Assembly (NCBI GenBank): GCA_022606425.2
Contig: JAHDVF020000982.1
Span: 992,001-1,056,000 of the forward strand
Source of the DNA: Lepidostoma basale
Taxonomy: Eukaryota > Arthropoda > Insecta > Trichoptera > Lepidostomatidae
DNA: 64,000 bases
Reading direction: 5' to 3'
A program made the position numbers and the translations under genes. Positions 8,888 through 18,556 of the stretch are shown here, in pieces (within the stretch, counting starts at the first letter, position 1; the number at the start of each line of letters is the position of its first letter). Below the pieces are notes generated by a model. The model was not told the DNA's origin. It saw only the letters and a list, made by a program, of their open reading frames with translations, and did no database searches.

Positions 8888-9715
8888 TCGTAACAAACAA
8901 ACAAAACCATCACGCCGTTTCCCCGCAGGGGTAGGCAGAGAGAATGAACCGCTACACTACTCTATCCTGGCAAACCTCACTAGTTTCCTCCACATTCATA
9001 CAACGAGTCATACACGCACGCCGATTCCTCCGACTTCTAACATTACCAACCTTCAAAATTTGATTAATTTGGTCATGCCATGTTTTCCTTGGTCTGCCTC
9101 GACTTCGTGCCCCATTTACATCATTAACGTATACTTTCTTAACCATTCTTTCTCCATCAATGCGTTCCATATGTCCGAACCAACGCAGCGATCCTTCCAT
9201 AATTTTGTTCATTATACCTTCTTCCGCTCTACATTCCTTTCTTATATCAGCATTTGAGATTCTGTCGTATATCGTTCTACTACACATACGTCTTAGGGAC
9301 CTCATCTCTACCGCATTTATTTTGCTCTCATCCTTCTTCTGCCAGTTCCATACATTAGGATTGGGACCAGAACTCCATTGTGAACGGCCGTTCCCGCTTT
9401 CATTATTAAATTGATTTCAATTCCTGTTTTCAATAACTATTTTTAAAGCTCCATTCACTTTGTTACCCGCACCAACCCTTATTTTGACGTCACTATCCGT
9501 TCGGCCATCTGCTGTGAACATGCTATCTAAATACAAAAATTCCCTTACCTGTTCCAAGTTCTCTTCGTTCACACTTATATAACAAACTGTCATTTGCTCT
9601 TCCCTTTCGAAAACCATCACCTTTGACTTTCCGACATTCATCATTAAATCATTTGACTCGCATACCTCATACATTCTCGACACCAAGACTTGTAATTCGT
9701 CGCACTATCTGCATT
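8888..9715 (-). pseudogene. LINE A2 copy, long 5' extent
   Basis: Two minus frames cover it. 9686-9417 reads RMYEVCESNDLMMNVGKSKVMVF, ISVNEENLEQVREFLYLDSMF and RVGAGNKVNGALK, the region just after the RT catalytic box. 9305-8952 reads RSLRRMCSRTIYDRISNADIRKEC, SLRWFGHMERI, GRPRKTWHDQINQI. The break near 9350-9416 removes part of the GSEAW block. The 3' tail is AAACAAACAAAC (8891-8905) rather than a clean GTT run. Confidence 0.85.
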
Positions 9716-10107
9716 AAAAAAACATCTTGAAAAAATACAGAACAATCCAACGGTTCCTTCCTGAAATACGGACTCTTTTGTAAATTGGTAGTTTAAAGAT
9801 AAACCATAAAAAATCGGTTATATAAACTTAAATTGGAGTATCCAAATAGGAAGTCGCCTTGCATATGGGACAGCGTATACCGCCGGTGTGCTATCGCTTG
9901 AGTCATAATCTCCTCTAATCTATAATCTGGACGTAAATTTCATTACGGAATCTACAAATACTATCTTGTGTATACATGCGTATACATCGATCTATCTCTC
10001 CTGTTTCAATACGCACGAAAAATATCACTCAAATTGTACGTACGGGTCAAAGCTACAGCGAAATCGGAAAGAATAATATCGTAATGTGAATTTCGTTATT
10101 TTGAATA
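9716..10107. other. No gene seen
   Basis: Mixed-composition sequence with no frame or repeat that I can assign. It includes two ATACATGCG/ATACATCG motifs of no clear meaning. Confidence 0.4.
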
Positions 10108-10157
10108 CAGTAAAACCTCGATATAGCGGACTAATTGGGGGGAGGGGGTGTTCGTTA
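10108..10157 (+). repeat. Tigger/pogo-like terminal repeat
   Basis: CAGTAAAACCTCGATATAGC followed by GGACTAATTGGGGGG strongly resembles the ends of Tigger/pogo elements known from many animals. The matching right end is not found, and a MITE (10160-10514) interrupts it. Confidence 0.5.
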
Positions 10158-10159
10158 AA

Positions 10160-10514
10160 AGCCGTGCCACACTGTTTTAAACAAGCTCTCCACATCGGTT
10201 TCCACCGGCGGTTTAAAACTGTGTAGACACTTGTTTGAAACCAAAATTCGTTTGACTTTAAACAAACTTTATGGACGGACGCGCATAGTATGCGTGTGGA
10301 TCCATCGTATAAACTTGTTTAGAGCCACCGAGAGCTTGTTTACAACAGTATGTGGACGCTACACCAACCGTGTGCTCCACAGCTCTCCACCAAGGTCACC
10401 CCTGTGGAGAGTTTGATTACAACAGTGTGTGGACGCTACACCAACCGTGGGCTCCACAGCTCTCCACCAAGGTCACCCCTGTGGAGAGCTTGTTTACAAC
10501 AGTGTGGTACGGCC
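10160..10514. mobile_element. MITE with TTAAA duplication and internal tandem repeats
   Basis: Left end AGCCGTGCCACACTGTTTTA and right end AACAGTGTGGTACGGCC are imperfect inverted repeats that extend inward (AAACAAGCTCTCCACA versus TGTGGAGAGCTTGTTT). TTAAA is present on both sides (10155-10159, 10515-10519). There is no coding capacity. The superfamily is uncertain (piggyBac-like TTAA or another 4-5-bp duplication type). Confidence 0.65.
10330..10507. repeat. 77-bp tandem repeat inside the MITE
   Basis: Units start at 10330, 10407 and 10484 with GAGAG(C/T)TTG and carry GTGGACGCTACACCAACCGT and CTCCACCAAGGTCACC. There are two full units plus a partial one that merges into the right terminal repeat, so the right arm itself was multiplied. 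Confidence 0.9.
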
Positions 10515-10639
10515 TTAAAGCCGAAAGTCCTAAAAAGTATAAAAATAGGTTTAAAATAAATCTAAAAACCTTTTTTTTTTATTATGTACACTGTATGTTA
10601 TAATATTTAGATATAAATAAACAATTCAAAACACAAACA

Positions 10640-11098
10640 AAACTAACTAACCATCACGCCGTCTCTCCGAAGGGGTAGGCAGAACGAATGGACTGCCACA
10701 CTTCCTGACATATTTCTTTCGCTTCCTCAACATTCATACATTGTGTCATGCACGTGCGTCGATTTCTCGGACTCCTCACATGGCCGACATTCAATATTTG
10801 ATTTATTTGATCGTGCCACGTTTTCCTCGGTCTTCCGATTCCATTTCTAGTTCCATTTACATCGTTCACATATAATTTTTTTACCATTCTTTCTTCATTC
10901 ATTCTTTCCAAATGTCCAAACCATCTTAATGATCCTTTCATTATTTTGTTCATACACCATCATTCGCACCGCATTCAGTTCTTATATTTTCATTTGACAC
11001 TCTATCATTCACAGAGTATTCACACATTTGTCTAAGAGATCACATTTCTACTGCATTTATTCTACTTTCATCCTTCTTTTGCCAGTTGCCTTTTGACG
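10640..11098 (-). pseudogene. LINE A1 fragment
   Basis: Minus frame 10953-10654: NKIMKGSLRWFGHLERM, VNDVNGTRNGIGRPRKTWHDQINQILNVGHVR, CMNVEEAKEICQEVWQSIRSAYPFGETA. Three codons (RKV) are missing after CQE. The upstream section to 11098 (WQKKDESRINAVEM...) is frameshifted. The 3' tail at 10638-10655 is AACTAACTAACC. Confidence 0.85.
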
Positions 11099-11274
11099 AA
11101 TAGACAATAAATGTTATTAGATCATCGAGATGTGATCTTACCACTGATAACTTCACTTTTGTCAGTGTTGTTTCTTCTTCTTCGCTATCTTCACTTCCAT
11201 CCTCTGCATAATGTCTCAAATTCTAGTGTGATGTGATTATCATGACCGCTAAAAATTGTTTACATGTGCTCTGA

Positions 11275-11765
11275 GCGTAGTTAGTGCGATAAACAGGAAG
11301 ATGGAAAACTTGTCTCGCGCTGTGTCTTGTTAATAGGGTCATTGAGTATCAATTTGCAGAGAAGCTCAGAGTTGTCAATTTTAAAGTGAATAATTTTATG
11401 AAGCAACATCATATCATTAAGAGTACGTCTATTTTTAAGAGAGTCCAAGAAAATTAGGGTAGATTTGTAATCAGAGAACGACTTGCACGTTTTAAAATTA
11501 ATATGTTTAATAAACATTTTTTTGACTCTTTCAATGCGTTGGATATGTGCTGCATAATAAGGAGACCAAACGGGAGATACATATTCAAGGCAAGAGCGAA
11601 TCGTGGTTATATTTAGTAGTTTAGGGCAGTGATATTCTCGAAGGGTTTGCATGTACGCAGTATAAATCCTAATGTTCTGAGAGATTTGTCCACCATGTCA
11701 TCAATGTGACTAATGAAAGTGAGTTTCGAGTCGATTGTGACTCCAAGATCTCTCACGTGATCTAT
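11275..11765 (-). pseudogene. Second LINE-1w copy, C-terminal fragment
   Basis: The minus frame reads TIRSCLEYVSPVWSPYYAAH, IQRIERVKKMFIKHINF, SLKNRRTLNDMMLLHKIIHF, closely matching residues about 770-880 of the 5338-8154 protein. Upstream codons for the LGVT.DSKLTF.SHID block extend to about 11765 in a shifted frame. Both ends are truncated. Confidence 0.85.
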
Positions 11766-12254
11766 AAATAATTATATTTAGTATTACAACACTTTATTTC
11801 ACTTAACACAGACATGTTTCGTTTTTTTTTATTCATTATTGATACCCCACTATTTATGCCATGAGTTATTTGCTTGATACTATTTATGGCATGAGTTCTT
11901 TTAAACATTATTATAACCAGTAAATATACTTGTTGTTGTTTGTAAAAAAATATACACACAATTACTTAAAACTAACTAAACTAAACAATCGAACAAATAA
12001 CGAATTACGGTATGTAAAAAATACATTCATATTTAAGTTTTTAAAGGTTAAATATAAATTACTAACATCTATAATATTTACTAAACAGATAGTAAATGGA
12101 GAGAGAAATGAATAAATATATAATTTCTCGGTTTGAAACAGAACAGGAGTTTTGTAAATACCACGAAATAATTCATACAAAAAAAAAATAGATAGAATAT
12201 GCCTCTTTTTCTTTTTTTATACAATTTGTTTATACAACACTTACGTTAAAATTA

Positions 12255-12297
12255 CATAGACATGTTTCGGACAACCAGTCCTTCTTCAGTGATACAT
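12255..12297 (-). ncRNA. Hammerhead-like motif in left palindrome arm
   Basis: Minus strand: CUGAAGA core, extra A, stem II GGAC-UGGUU-GUCC, GAAAC, AU, GUC. Core and stem II are intact. Stem I pairing is weak (one clear pair next to the core), so activity is doubtful. Confidence 0.45.
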
Positions 12298-13057
12298 ATT
12301 ATAAAGAAACATATTTAAAATATTATAAAAAGTCCAATCTTTGATTTATTTCCTTTGTTGTAAGTAATTACCTGAACCCCAATAAGAACTTTAAATAATT
12401 ATTTTGAAATTTTAATTTAATCCTAATATTTGTTATAACAAAAGCATAAACGTTCCAAAATAAATCTTTATAACATCTGTCAGATCATGTAAATAATTTT
12501 ATAATATACAAATACTTGTAGACGAATACTGGATTTTATTTACCCATTGCGGGTAATCAATTCAAGGATTAATTTTTATCTCAATAGAGACGAAGATGCA
12601 AACTGGAAACTGAATATGGTGATCGAGGTGTTTACAGGACTTATGACCTGTCATTGGTTGGGTTAAGCGCACGCTTTATGTAATTCAACATTCCCCATTC
12701 TACCTTTCTTATGACCACCATGTCTAATACATTTTTTGGAAGTTGTATATATGTTAATATCCAACACCACAATTCACATGTCAGTTTCAATGCGCCATCT
12801 ATGAAGATTAGATTTAAGCATAAAGCAGAAGATCTTTATAACGCAATGTGAAAGACTACCGCCTATTAACACACTGCTAGATAACGCCTGGAAAGTTCAC
12901 TCCAATTTATATGCTAAACCCAACCAGTGACAGGTCATAAGTCCTGTAAACACCTCGATCACCATATTTAGTTTCCAGTTTGCATCTTCGTCCTCTATTG
13001 AGATAAAATTAATCCTTGAATTTTATAATATTTTAAATATGTATCTTTATAATATGT

Positions 13058-13100
13058 ATCACTGAAGAAGGACTGGTTGTCCGAAACATGTCTATGTAAT
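13058..13100 (+). ncRNA. Hammerhead-like motif in right palindrome arm
   Basis: The same sequence as 12255-12297 on the opposite strand: core CUGAAGA at 13062-13068, GAAAC at 13083-13087, GUC ending 13092. The two arms point outward from the palindrome. Confidence 0.45.
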
Positions 13101-13533
13101 TTTTTTTTAATGTAAGTGTTGTATATACAAAGTATATAAAAAATAAAAAGAGGAATATTTTCTTGTAAAAGGGTGTAGCAGGCCAAAATGCGTAGCGAAC
13201 CCATGGAATATGTTAAAGGTGGAACGTTATAAGGGGAGAGTTCGTAGACGATGGAGAAAGAAAGGTAAGCCAACACAATAATTAAAATCTTAATTAGTAA
13301 AATTCTGATGCCTAAATACGATATCCCCTAATTAGTATCAAAAGGGGTTATGTTATTACCCTAATTAGATAATTTACCTTCAAAATATTGCTTTCGGAAC
13401 CCCACCAGAAAGTCAGAAGAAATTATATAAAATACCGAGAATAGGGCCCTCATTAAAAATAATAACTTCGAAAATAATATACTTTGGATAATGAAAAAAA
13501 AACTTTTATTATTTTCCACATAATATTAAAAAA

Positions 13534-13572
13534 GCACGACATGTTTCGGAGGATACCTCCATCTTCAGGTAC
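13534..13572 (-). ncRNA. Hammerhead ribozyme candidate
   Basis: Minus strand: GUAC, core CUGAAGA, one extra U, stem II GGAGG-UAU-CCUCC, GAAAC, AU, GUC, GUGC. Stem I pairs GUAC with GUGC over four positions (one G-U). All catalytic-core positions are as in the consensus. The predicted cut is after the C of GUC (minus strand, at 13538). Confidence 0.55.
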
Positions 13573-13784
13573 TAAATATATACTAAAAACTAAACAAAGA
13601 AAGACTAATATAAAAAGCCCCATTTAAATTCGATACAAAAATTTATATAAAAAAATTAACCTGGGCTATTTGTTATACGAATATGTAATAATAATTATTT
13701 TTTATCAGTAAAAACTAATACATAATATTAAACAGTAATAATACATAATGATAATATAAAAATATAAAATTGTAATTTAGAAAA

Positions 13785-14236
13785 CTAACCATCACGCCAT
13801 TTCCCCGGAGGGGTAGGCAGAGAGGATGGATCGCCACAATGGCCTGTCCTGGCATACCTCTCGGGATTCCTCTACATTCATACATCGTACCATGCACGCA
13901 CGTCGATTATTCCAACTTCGAATGTGGCCACCTTTTAGTAATTGATTAATTTGGTCATGCCATGTTTTCCTCGGTCGTCCTCGGCTTCTTTTCCCACTCA
14001 CGCTGCTTGTGTCGCTTTTTAACCATTCTACTCTCATCCATTCGTTCCATATGTCCAAACCATCTCAGGGATCCTTTTTTAAAATTTTATTCATGATGCA
14101 GTCATCTGCCTTACATTTCTTTCTTATTTCATCGTTCGGTATTCTATCATACAACGTTTTCTCGCATATTCTTCTTAGTGATCTCATTTCTAAGGCGTTT
14201 ATCCTGCTTTCATCCTTCTTTTGCCAGCTCCGAGCT
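13785..14236 (-). pseudogene. LINE A3 fragment
   Basis: Minus codons read SSVSGKRSRGRPRKTWHDQI, NQLLKGGHIRSWNNRRACMV, CMNVEESREVCQDRPLWRSI, LSAYPSGEMA and stop. The SGKRSR and GGHIRS diagnostics define subfamily A3. The upstream part (NKI.KGSLRWFGHMER) is shifted by an indel. Confidence 0.8.
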
Positions 14237-14390
14237 TAATTAGTTAGTAATTTAGTAAAAACATTTTTATTTTAGTCGTTCTTTGTTTAGTTTTTATTTT
14301 ATTTTTACACCTGAAGATGGAGGTATCCTACGATACATGTCCTGCTTTTTAATATTTTTAAAAAATAATTAGGGATTAAACAAAGTTATT

Positions 14391-15394
14391 TTTAATTTCC
14401 TAAGTATATTTAGATGTTTGTATTATACTAGCAAGAAGACTTTCACAAGTGCCTTCAATGATACGTGCAAGTTAGGCAAGGTGCTTAAACTTGCGGAAGC
14501 CGACATGAAGGGGGTTTTAACACAGTGCTTTTCATTTTCGTGTATTTTTTGCTTCTGGACGCTTCGCCTAAATCTAGAAGTGGGCATTCGTCACACTTTT
14601 TGTGCTCATTTTTCCCATACACGTCATGAGACGATATTTCTGGTTACATATCTGGGACCCTTTTTACTCCCGACTTCATCTGAGTCATTAAGGAATCCAC
14701 AAGGGTAGGGTTGTCAGAACAATAAAAAAATATTCCCCAAATTATTCCCCGTTTTGGCATGGGAAAATGTTTTTCCCTGAAAATTTTCCAAATAAATCAT
14801 TTTGTTTTATACTTTTGATATTCATATAAGTTCTTCTTACTCTTCTCTATATTCAATCTTAGGGATTGGTTTGCATTAAAGTGTAACTAATTTTGCATTA
14901 AATGTGCTAGTTTTCCGTTGCTTTCCACATTTGTATGCAGCGCGTTATTTGAACCCAATTACTGTATACACATTTTTAGCTATTGATTCTCATGACATGT
15001 GATAAGTAGCTAATCTATAGCCATTTTATTGTCACGTGAAGTCTTCACAAAGGACTTCTAAACTCTGCTATTTTGACATTCCTCTTTTTTATATATCTTG
15101 ACATGCACATTCGTAAATTTTTCAAACTTCGAACAATATTAAACCATCTTTTACTAAACCAAGGGTTTTCTTCTTCTTTCTTCATCACTCGTTCATTTCT
15201 ACTAGTTCCACTAGGCCGTAGGTTCTCAAACCTTTTTACACTTACCACCCCCTTAAAAATAAAAAAAACGCCTGTGTTTAAAAAAAATTACTGCCCCTCA
15301 TTCGTGATATCCATAATGTAACAATGCTTTTTGTTAGATAATCAAATGATTTTACTGAAATCTCTTGATGGAAGTTCATTTTAAATAATAATTA
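14391..15394. other. No gene seen; minor repeats
   Basis: Contains a block TTTTTAGCTATTGATTC...ATGACATGTGAT (about 14970-15003) that recurs at 26876-26901, and a possible hAT end GGTTCTCAAACCTTTTT (15220-15236). No credible gene. Confidence 0.4.
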
Positions 15395-15550
15395 AATAAA
15401 ACGATGTTTTTTAACTACTTCCACTTTTGTCTTTATTTAGACAGCGACCGGTTTCGCCAGGCTCGCTGGCATCGACATACTGGTAACACTATTGTAAACT
15501 TAGTCCTTTATATACATACAGATCAGGGGTGGTAAACATGATTCTATACA
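15395..15550 (-). repeat. HHR-derived repeat, copy 1
   Basis: Matches 40190-40352 over about 155 bp. On the minus strand it has GCCAG-loop-CUGGC, GAAAC, CG, GUC, GC, the 3' half of a hammerhead with perfect stem II. The 5' core position reads GUCGAUG instead of CUGAUGA, so it is not called as a ribozyme. Confidence 0.6.
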
Positions 15551-15889
15551 AAAATAATCTTCAAATATTTATAATAACTATTGGTATTACAGGTATTCTT
15601 GGAGGTTCGTGTTTCATACAATGGGTTTTAATTTTTATTATCTCTTACATATTCATATATAATTTTTGAAAAAATGGTAATTTTGTTTAAATTTTTACTG
15701 AATTTAAATATTATATGTTATAGTTCTTGGTCCGTAAGGTTTTTGCATCGTTTCGTAAGGTTTTTGCATCGTTTTTGTATCGTTTTTTTATGGAACATCC
15801 CAATTTTTTACGGTAATTCGATGATGCTCTCTGTTGTATATAAAAATGTGGAAAGCAACGAAAACTACCACATTAAAAGCTCAAGTGGC

Positions 15890-15955
15890 ATCCCAAGAAC
15901 CAGCAGTGTTGTTAGATTTTGCTGCAAACCAATCCCTAGGATTGAAATATTATTA
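15890..15955 (+). pseudogene. LINE G 3' end
   Basis: Codons for FAANQSLGLK followed by an ATT-type run match the end of LINE G (AANQSQD at 1268-1285) but with a different 3' microsatellite. Confidence 0.55.
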
Positions 15956-15974
15956 TTATTATTTTTTTATTACT

Positions 15975-16185
15975 GTCCTTCCATCTCTCCGGTGGTCTTC
16001 CAGGTGGACGGTGTCCGGAGGGGATTTCATATGCAGCTATATATGCGAGTCTGTCACTATCCATTCTGGCTACATGGTCCCTTCAGTATCTTCATCTGGA
16101 TCTACTCCACTGAACGATATCCTCTATTTCGCAAGTTGTTATTTTGTCTTCGTTACGTCCACGACCTCGGAGAGTTTTTGATATG
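15975..16185 (-). pseudogene. LINE B fragment
   Basis: Minus-strand codons follow the B order: TLRGRGRNEDK, ITTCEIEDIVQW, WRDHVARMD, PSGHRPPGRPPERW. It abuts the LINE H copy at 16190. Confidence 0.7.
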
Positions 16186-16189
16186 GTTA

Positions 16190-16545
16190 AAATAGTGTCT
16201 CTTCTCAAGGAACCTTCTCCACCCGACTCTATTGCATGCCTGATGCCTAACGTCATCCCAAGTGTGGCCTGCTGCCTTAACCTCGTCCTGCATAGCTCTT
16301 CTCCAGGGGACTTTTCTTCCCCTCATAGGGGACCAGTCTTGTGCGCCCTGAGCGATGCAGGCTGGGTTCCGTCTCAGAGTGTGACCGATCCACTGCCATT
16401 TGCGTCTAGCGACTTGTTCTCTAATTGGCTTCTCGCCTGCCATGGTCTAGAGAACGGCATTTGACACTGTTTGGGGCCAATAGATCTTGAATATTGAACA
16501 GAGGCACCTATTTATAAACACCTGGAGTTTTGGAGTGTAATTTAA
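16190..16545 (-). pseudogene. LINE H fragment
   Basis: Minus frame: MAGEKPIREQVARRKWQWIG, HTLRRNPACIAQGAQDWSPM, WRRAMQDEVKAAGHTWDDVR. Further upstream codons (16446-16540) encode the INRCL/IYWPQ region seen intact at 55600. A four-residue-scale deletion replaces the KRGRPRA block. Confidence 0.8.
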
Positions 16546-16569
16546 ACAAATTCAATGTTATTGTATATT

Positions 16570-16985
16570 ATAAAAAAAACGTGGCACAATCAAATCATAC
16601 AAATTTTATATATCAATAATTTTGTGGAGTTGGAGAAATCACGTGAACTTGTTTGAAACAATGTATGAATGTTGAGGAAGCAAGATAAATATAAATCAGA
16701 TTAGTGTATTTCTCAAAGATATAACAAACCAAAAATAAAATTAAGGCATCTATTGAGAACGGGTAAAATATAATATATAATACCAGACACGCATGAGAGA
16801 TGGTTCCACTTTAGGAATACAAGGTACTCTCGAAAGTCAAGAGTATTTCTCTTATGAACGTACTTCCACTAAAAAGAAAATTCACCAAATTGGAGAGACA
16901 TCTCCAGGCGTAGTCTAGTACTGTATGATTTGCAGAGACTTTCACAGTACATTAATAAAGGTTTTCTGCTTAATGCTTTCCAATC
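16570..16985. pseudogene. Decayed LINE A1 (+) and LINE D 3' end (-)
   Basis: 16570-16700 holds plus-strand traces of A1 (ACGTGGCACAATCAAATCA, ATGTATGAATGTTGAGGAAG). 16735-16900 is the minus-strand 3' UTR and tail of LINE D (AAGGCATCTATTGAGAACGG, AGAGATGGTTCCAC). Both are heavily mutated. Confidence 0.6.
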
Positions 16986-17255
16986 TTAATAGATGACGCT
17001 AGTGTAGAGTGAACTTTAATATGTAAAGATAGGCGTAGAATCTTACCATATATACAAGTTCCAAAAAAAATTTGTCAGACGTGGTGGTCATAAGAAAAAA
17101 GGCGGAATGGGGAATGTTGTTAAACATAAAGCGATCGCTCAACCCAACCAATGACAGGTCATAAGTCCTGTAAGCGCCTCGGTCACCACATTCTGTTCCC
17201 AGAAACCAATTTACATCTTCGTCTCTATTGAGATACAATTAATCACTATAAAATA
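16985..17255 (-). repeat. Penelope-associated block, third copy
   Basis: Shares AACCCAACCA.TGACAGGTCA, TAAGTCCTGTAA.C.CCTCG and CATCTTCGTC.TCTATTGAG with both arms of the 12.2-13.1 kb palindrome. Confidence 0.6.
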
Positions 17256-17284
17256 AAAAGAAAATTCACGTTGTAGAAGAAAAA

Positions 17285-17850
17285 AAGTACAGAAAGACGT
17301 CGACACCGAAGCGATCATGTTCAGTAGTGTGATTGCTCTTACCACAGGCATCACCAGAGGCAGGTTAGTTCTGCATATTGGAAGATAAAACAGTATGTGC
17401 TGACGCTCCAAGATGACGAAATTATATCTCTCTGTCTACCCCGACGGGGGAACTACGTGATGGTTAGTTAGATAACCAGGAAAGGCCGCATCGTCACGAC
17501 GAATTAAGTGCACTCCGATGAATATAATCCATTTCCGGCCCTAATTATTGAGAAAGCCCTTTTTGCAAAGTGTCCTGTCACGACACATTATAATTTAATT
17601 GGCCCAAACGGGAATAGTAAATAGGTTACAAGATGCGTCCGCAATTTGCTAGATATACGTTCAGTACGGTGCACCGAGTCAGAAGTGTAGTATTCAAAAC
17701 TCTAGAATTATTTTCATATATTTTTTTTAGATTTTTCGGCAATATTTCAAATACGTAAATAATGACTAACTTCAAAGAGATAGTGTTCGGTAGCTTGATT
17801 GCTCTTCCCACTGGCATTAATAAAACAGGTCGGCAAAACAAACAATGGTG
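17285..17850 (-). pseudogene. Two D-related LINE C-terminal fragments and an A tail
   Basis: 17411-17211 reads RQHILFYLPICRTNLPLVMP and AITLLNMIAS; 17841-17626 reads PVLLMPVGRAIKLPNTIS. This motif (RTN-LP-V-P-VGRAI-LLN) is the LINE D C-terminus. Between them, 17430-17478 is a bare LINE A 3' end (CTCTCTGTCTACCCC...GTGATGGTTAGTTAG). Confidence 0.65.
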
Positions 17851-17914
17851 TACTCAAGATTTTTGCTCCAAATGGACGTATTTTGAATTTCCGTAAAAAT
17901 TATATATTATAGAA

Positions 17915-18035
17915 TACCTAATGCAGAAGTAAGAAAATAGTGTAAGGCGGATGAATGCCTTCTAAATAAAATTTATAAAGCGTCACTAAGGTGGTTTGGA
18001 GATATGGAACGAATGTACGAGGGAAGAAGGTAATA
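17915..18035 (+). pseudogene. LINE A3 fragment, decayed
   Basis: Codons resemble IPNAEVRK..KADECLLNKIYKASLRWFGDMERM with stops. There is no 3' end, and it runs into an HHR-type repeat at about 18050. Confidence 0.55.
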
Positions 18036-18049
18036 AGTTACGTACAAAT

Positions 18050-18290
18050 TGTGTGAATTTTTACATTTGATAATGAATTAATATGAAAACGTCTCTTTTC
18101 AAGAAGGTTTTTTATCATTAATGGGAATGACATGTTTCGCCTTTCTAAGGCATTATCAAATGCGATTAATATTCGTATTATTTTTTTTAATATGGAGTTT
18201 TCCATAGAAGAGCGAAACACGTCATTCCCATATACAACAATAAAACTTCTAGAATACATACGTTTTCATTAGTATTAATTATTTAACTAC
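18050..18290. repeat. HHR-derived foldback repeat
   Basis: Contains, on the minus strand, UUGAUAAUGCCUU, AGA, AAGGC, GAAAC, AU, GUC, the degraded-core version of the hammerhead layout (C3 to U and G8 to A). Flanks pair loosely (GAAAACGTCTC.TTTC.AGAAG versus CTTCTAGAA.A.ACGTTTTC). Confidence 0.6.
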
Positions 18291-18556
18291 TAACTAACTA
18301 ACCATCACGCCGTCTCCCCGAAAGGGTAGGCAGAAAGAATGGACTGTCACACTTTTACTGATGCGGCAGTCCATCCTTCTCTTTTCGCTCCGCGGGAGAC
18401 GCGGTGTGATGGGTTGCGAACCTCATCGCCACCAATAGGCATATCCCGCGCACACTTCGATCGTCCGACACCCACAAAATAAATCTAAAACAAATAATAT
18501 AAAATACAATGATATGAAATAAAATAACAAAATAAAAATAATTTAACGCAAAATTA
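18290..18556 (-). mobile_element. SINE-A, 5'-truncated copy
   Basis: Minus strand: body with CGAAGTGTGCGCG, GAGGTTCGCAACCCATCACA, CCGCGTCTCCCGCGG, then the last ~60 bp identical in plan to the LINE A1 end (CAGTCCATTCTTTCTGCC, GGGGAGACGGCGTGATGG, GTTAGTTAGT). Full-length relatives are at 30788-31280 and 43240-43725. Confidence 0.75.

Larger units (their letters stand above)
12200..13160. repeat. Penelope-associated palindromic block
   Basis: Arms 12241-12332 and 13025-13140 are inverted copies, as are 12545-12670 and 12905-13020 (GACCTGTCA.TGGTTGGGTT core). Between them at 12335-12485 sits a copy of window positions 1-145, including the Penelope-like stop region (IFDLFPLL). A related block lies at 16985-17255. 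The layout suggests inverted, partly nested copies of a Penelope-type terminal repeat. Confidence 0.65.
13480..14390. repeat. HHR-type repeat pair interrupted by LINE A3
   Basis: The left arm (13480-13784) carries a hammerhead candidate on the minus strand. The right arm (14237-14390) carries a degraded one on the plus strand, CACCUGAAGAUGGAGGUAUC with GAUAC in place of GAAAC. A LINE A3 copy sits between them. The family recurs at 44050-44340. Confidence 0.6.

Noticed and set aside
18290..18420. Plain LINE A1 fragment
   Set aside because: Only the last ~60 bp match A1. The remainder matches the SINE-A body at 31.1 and 43.3 kb.
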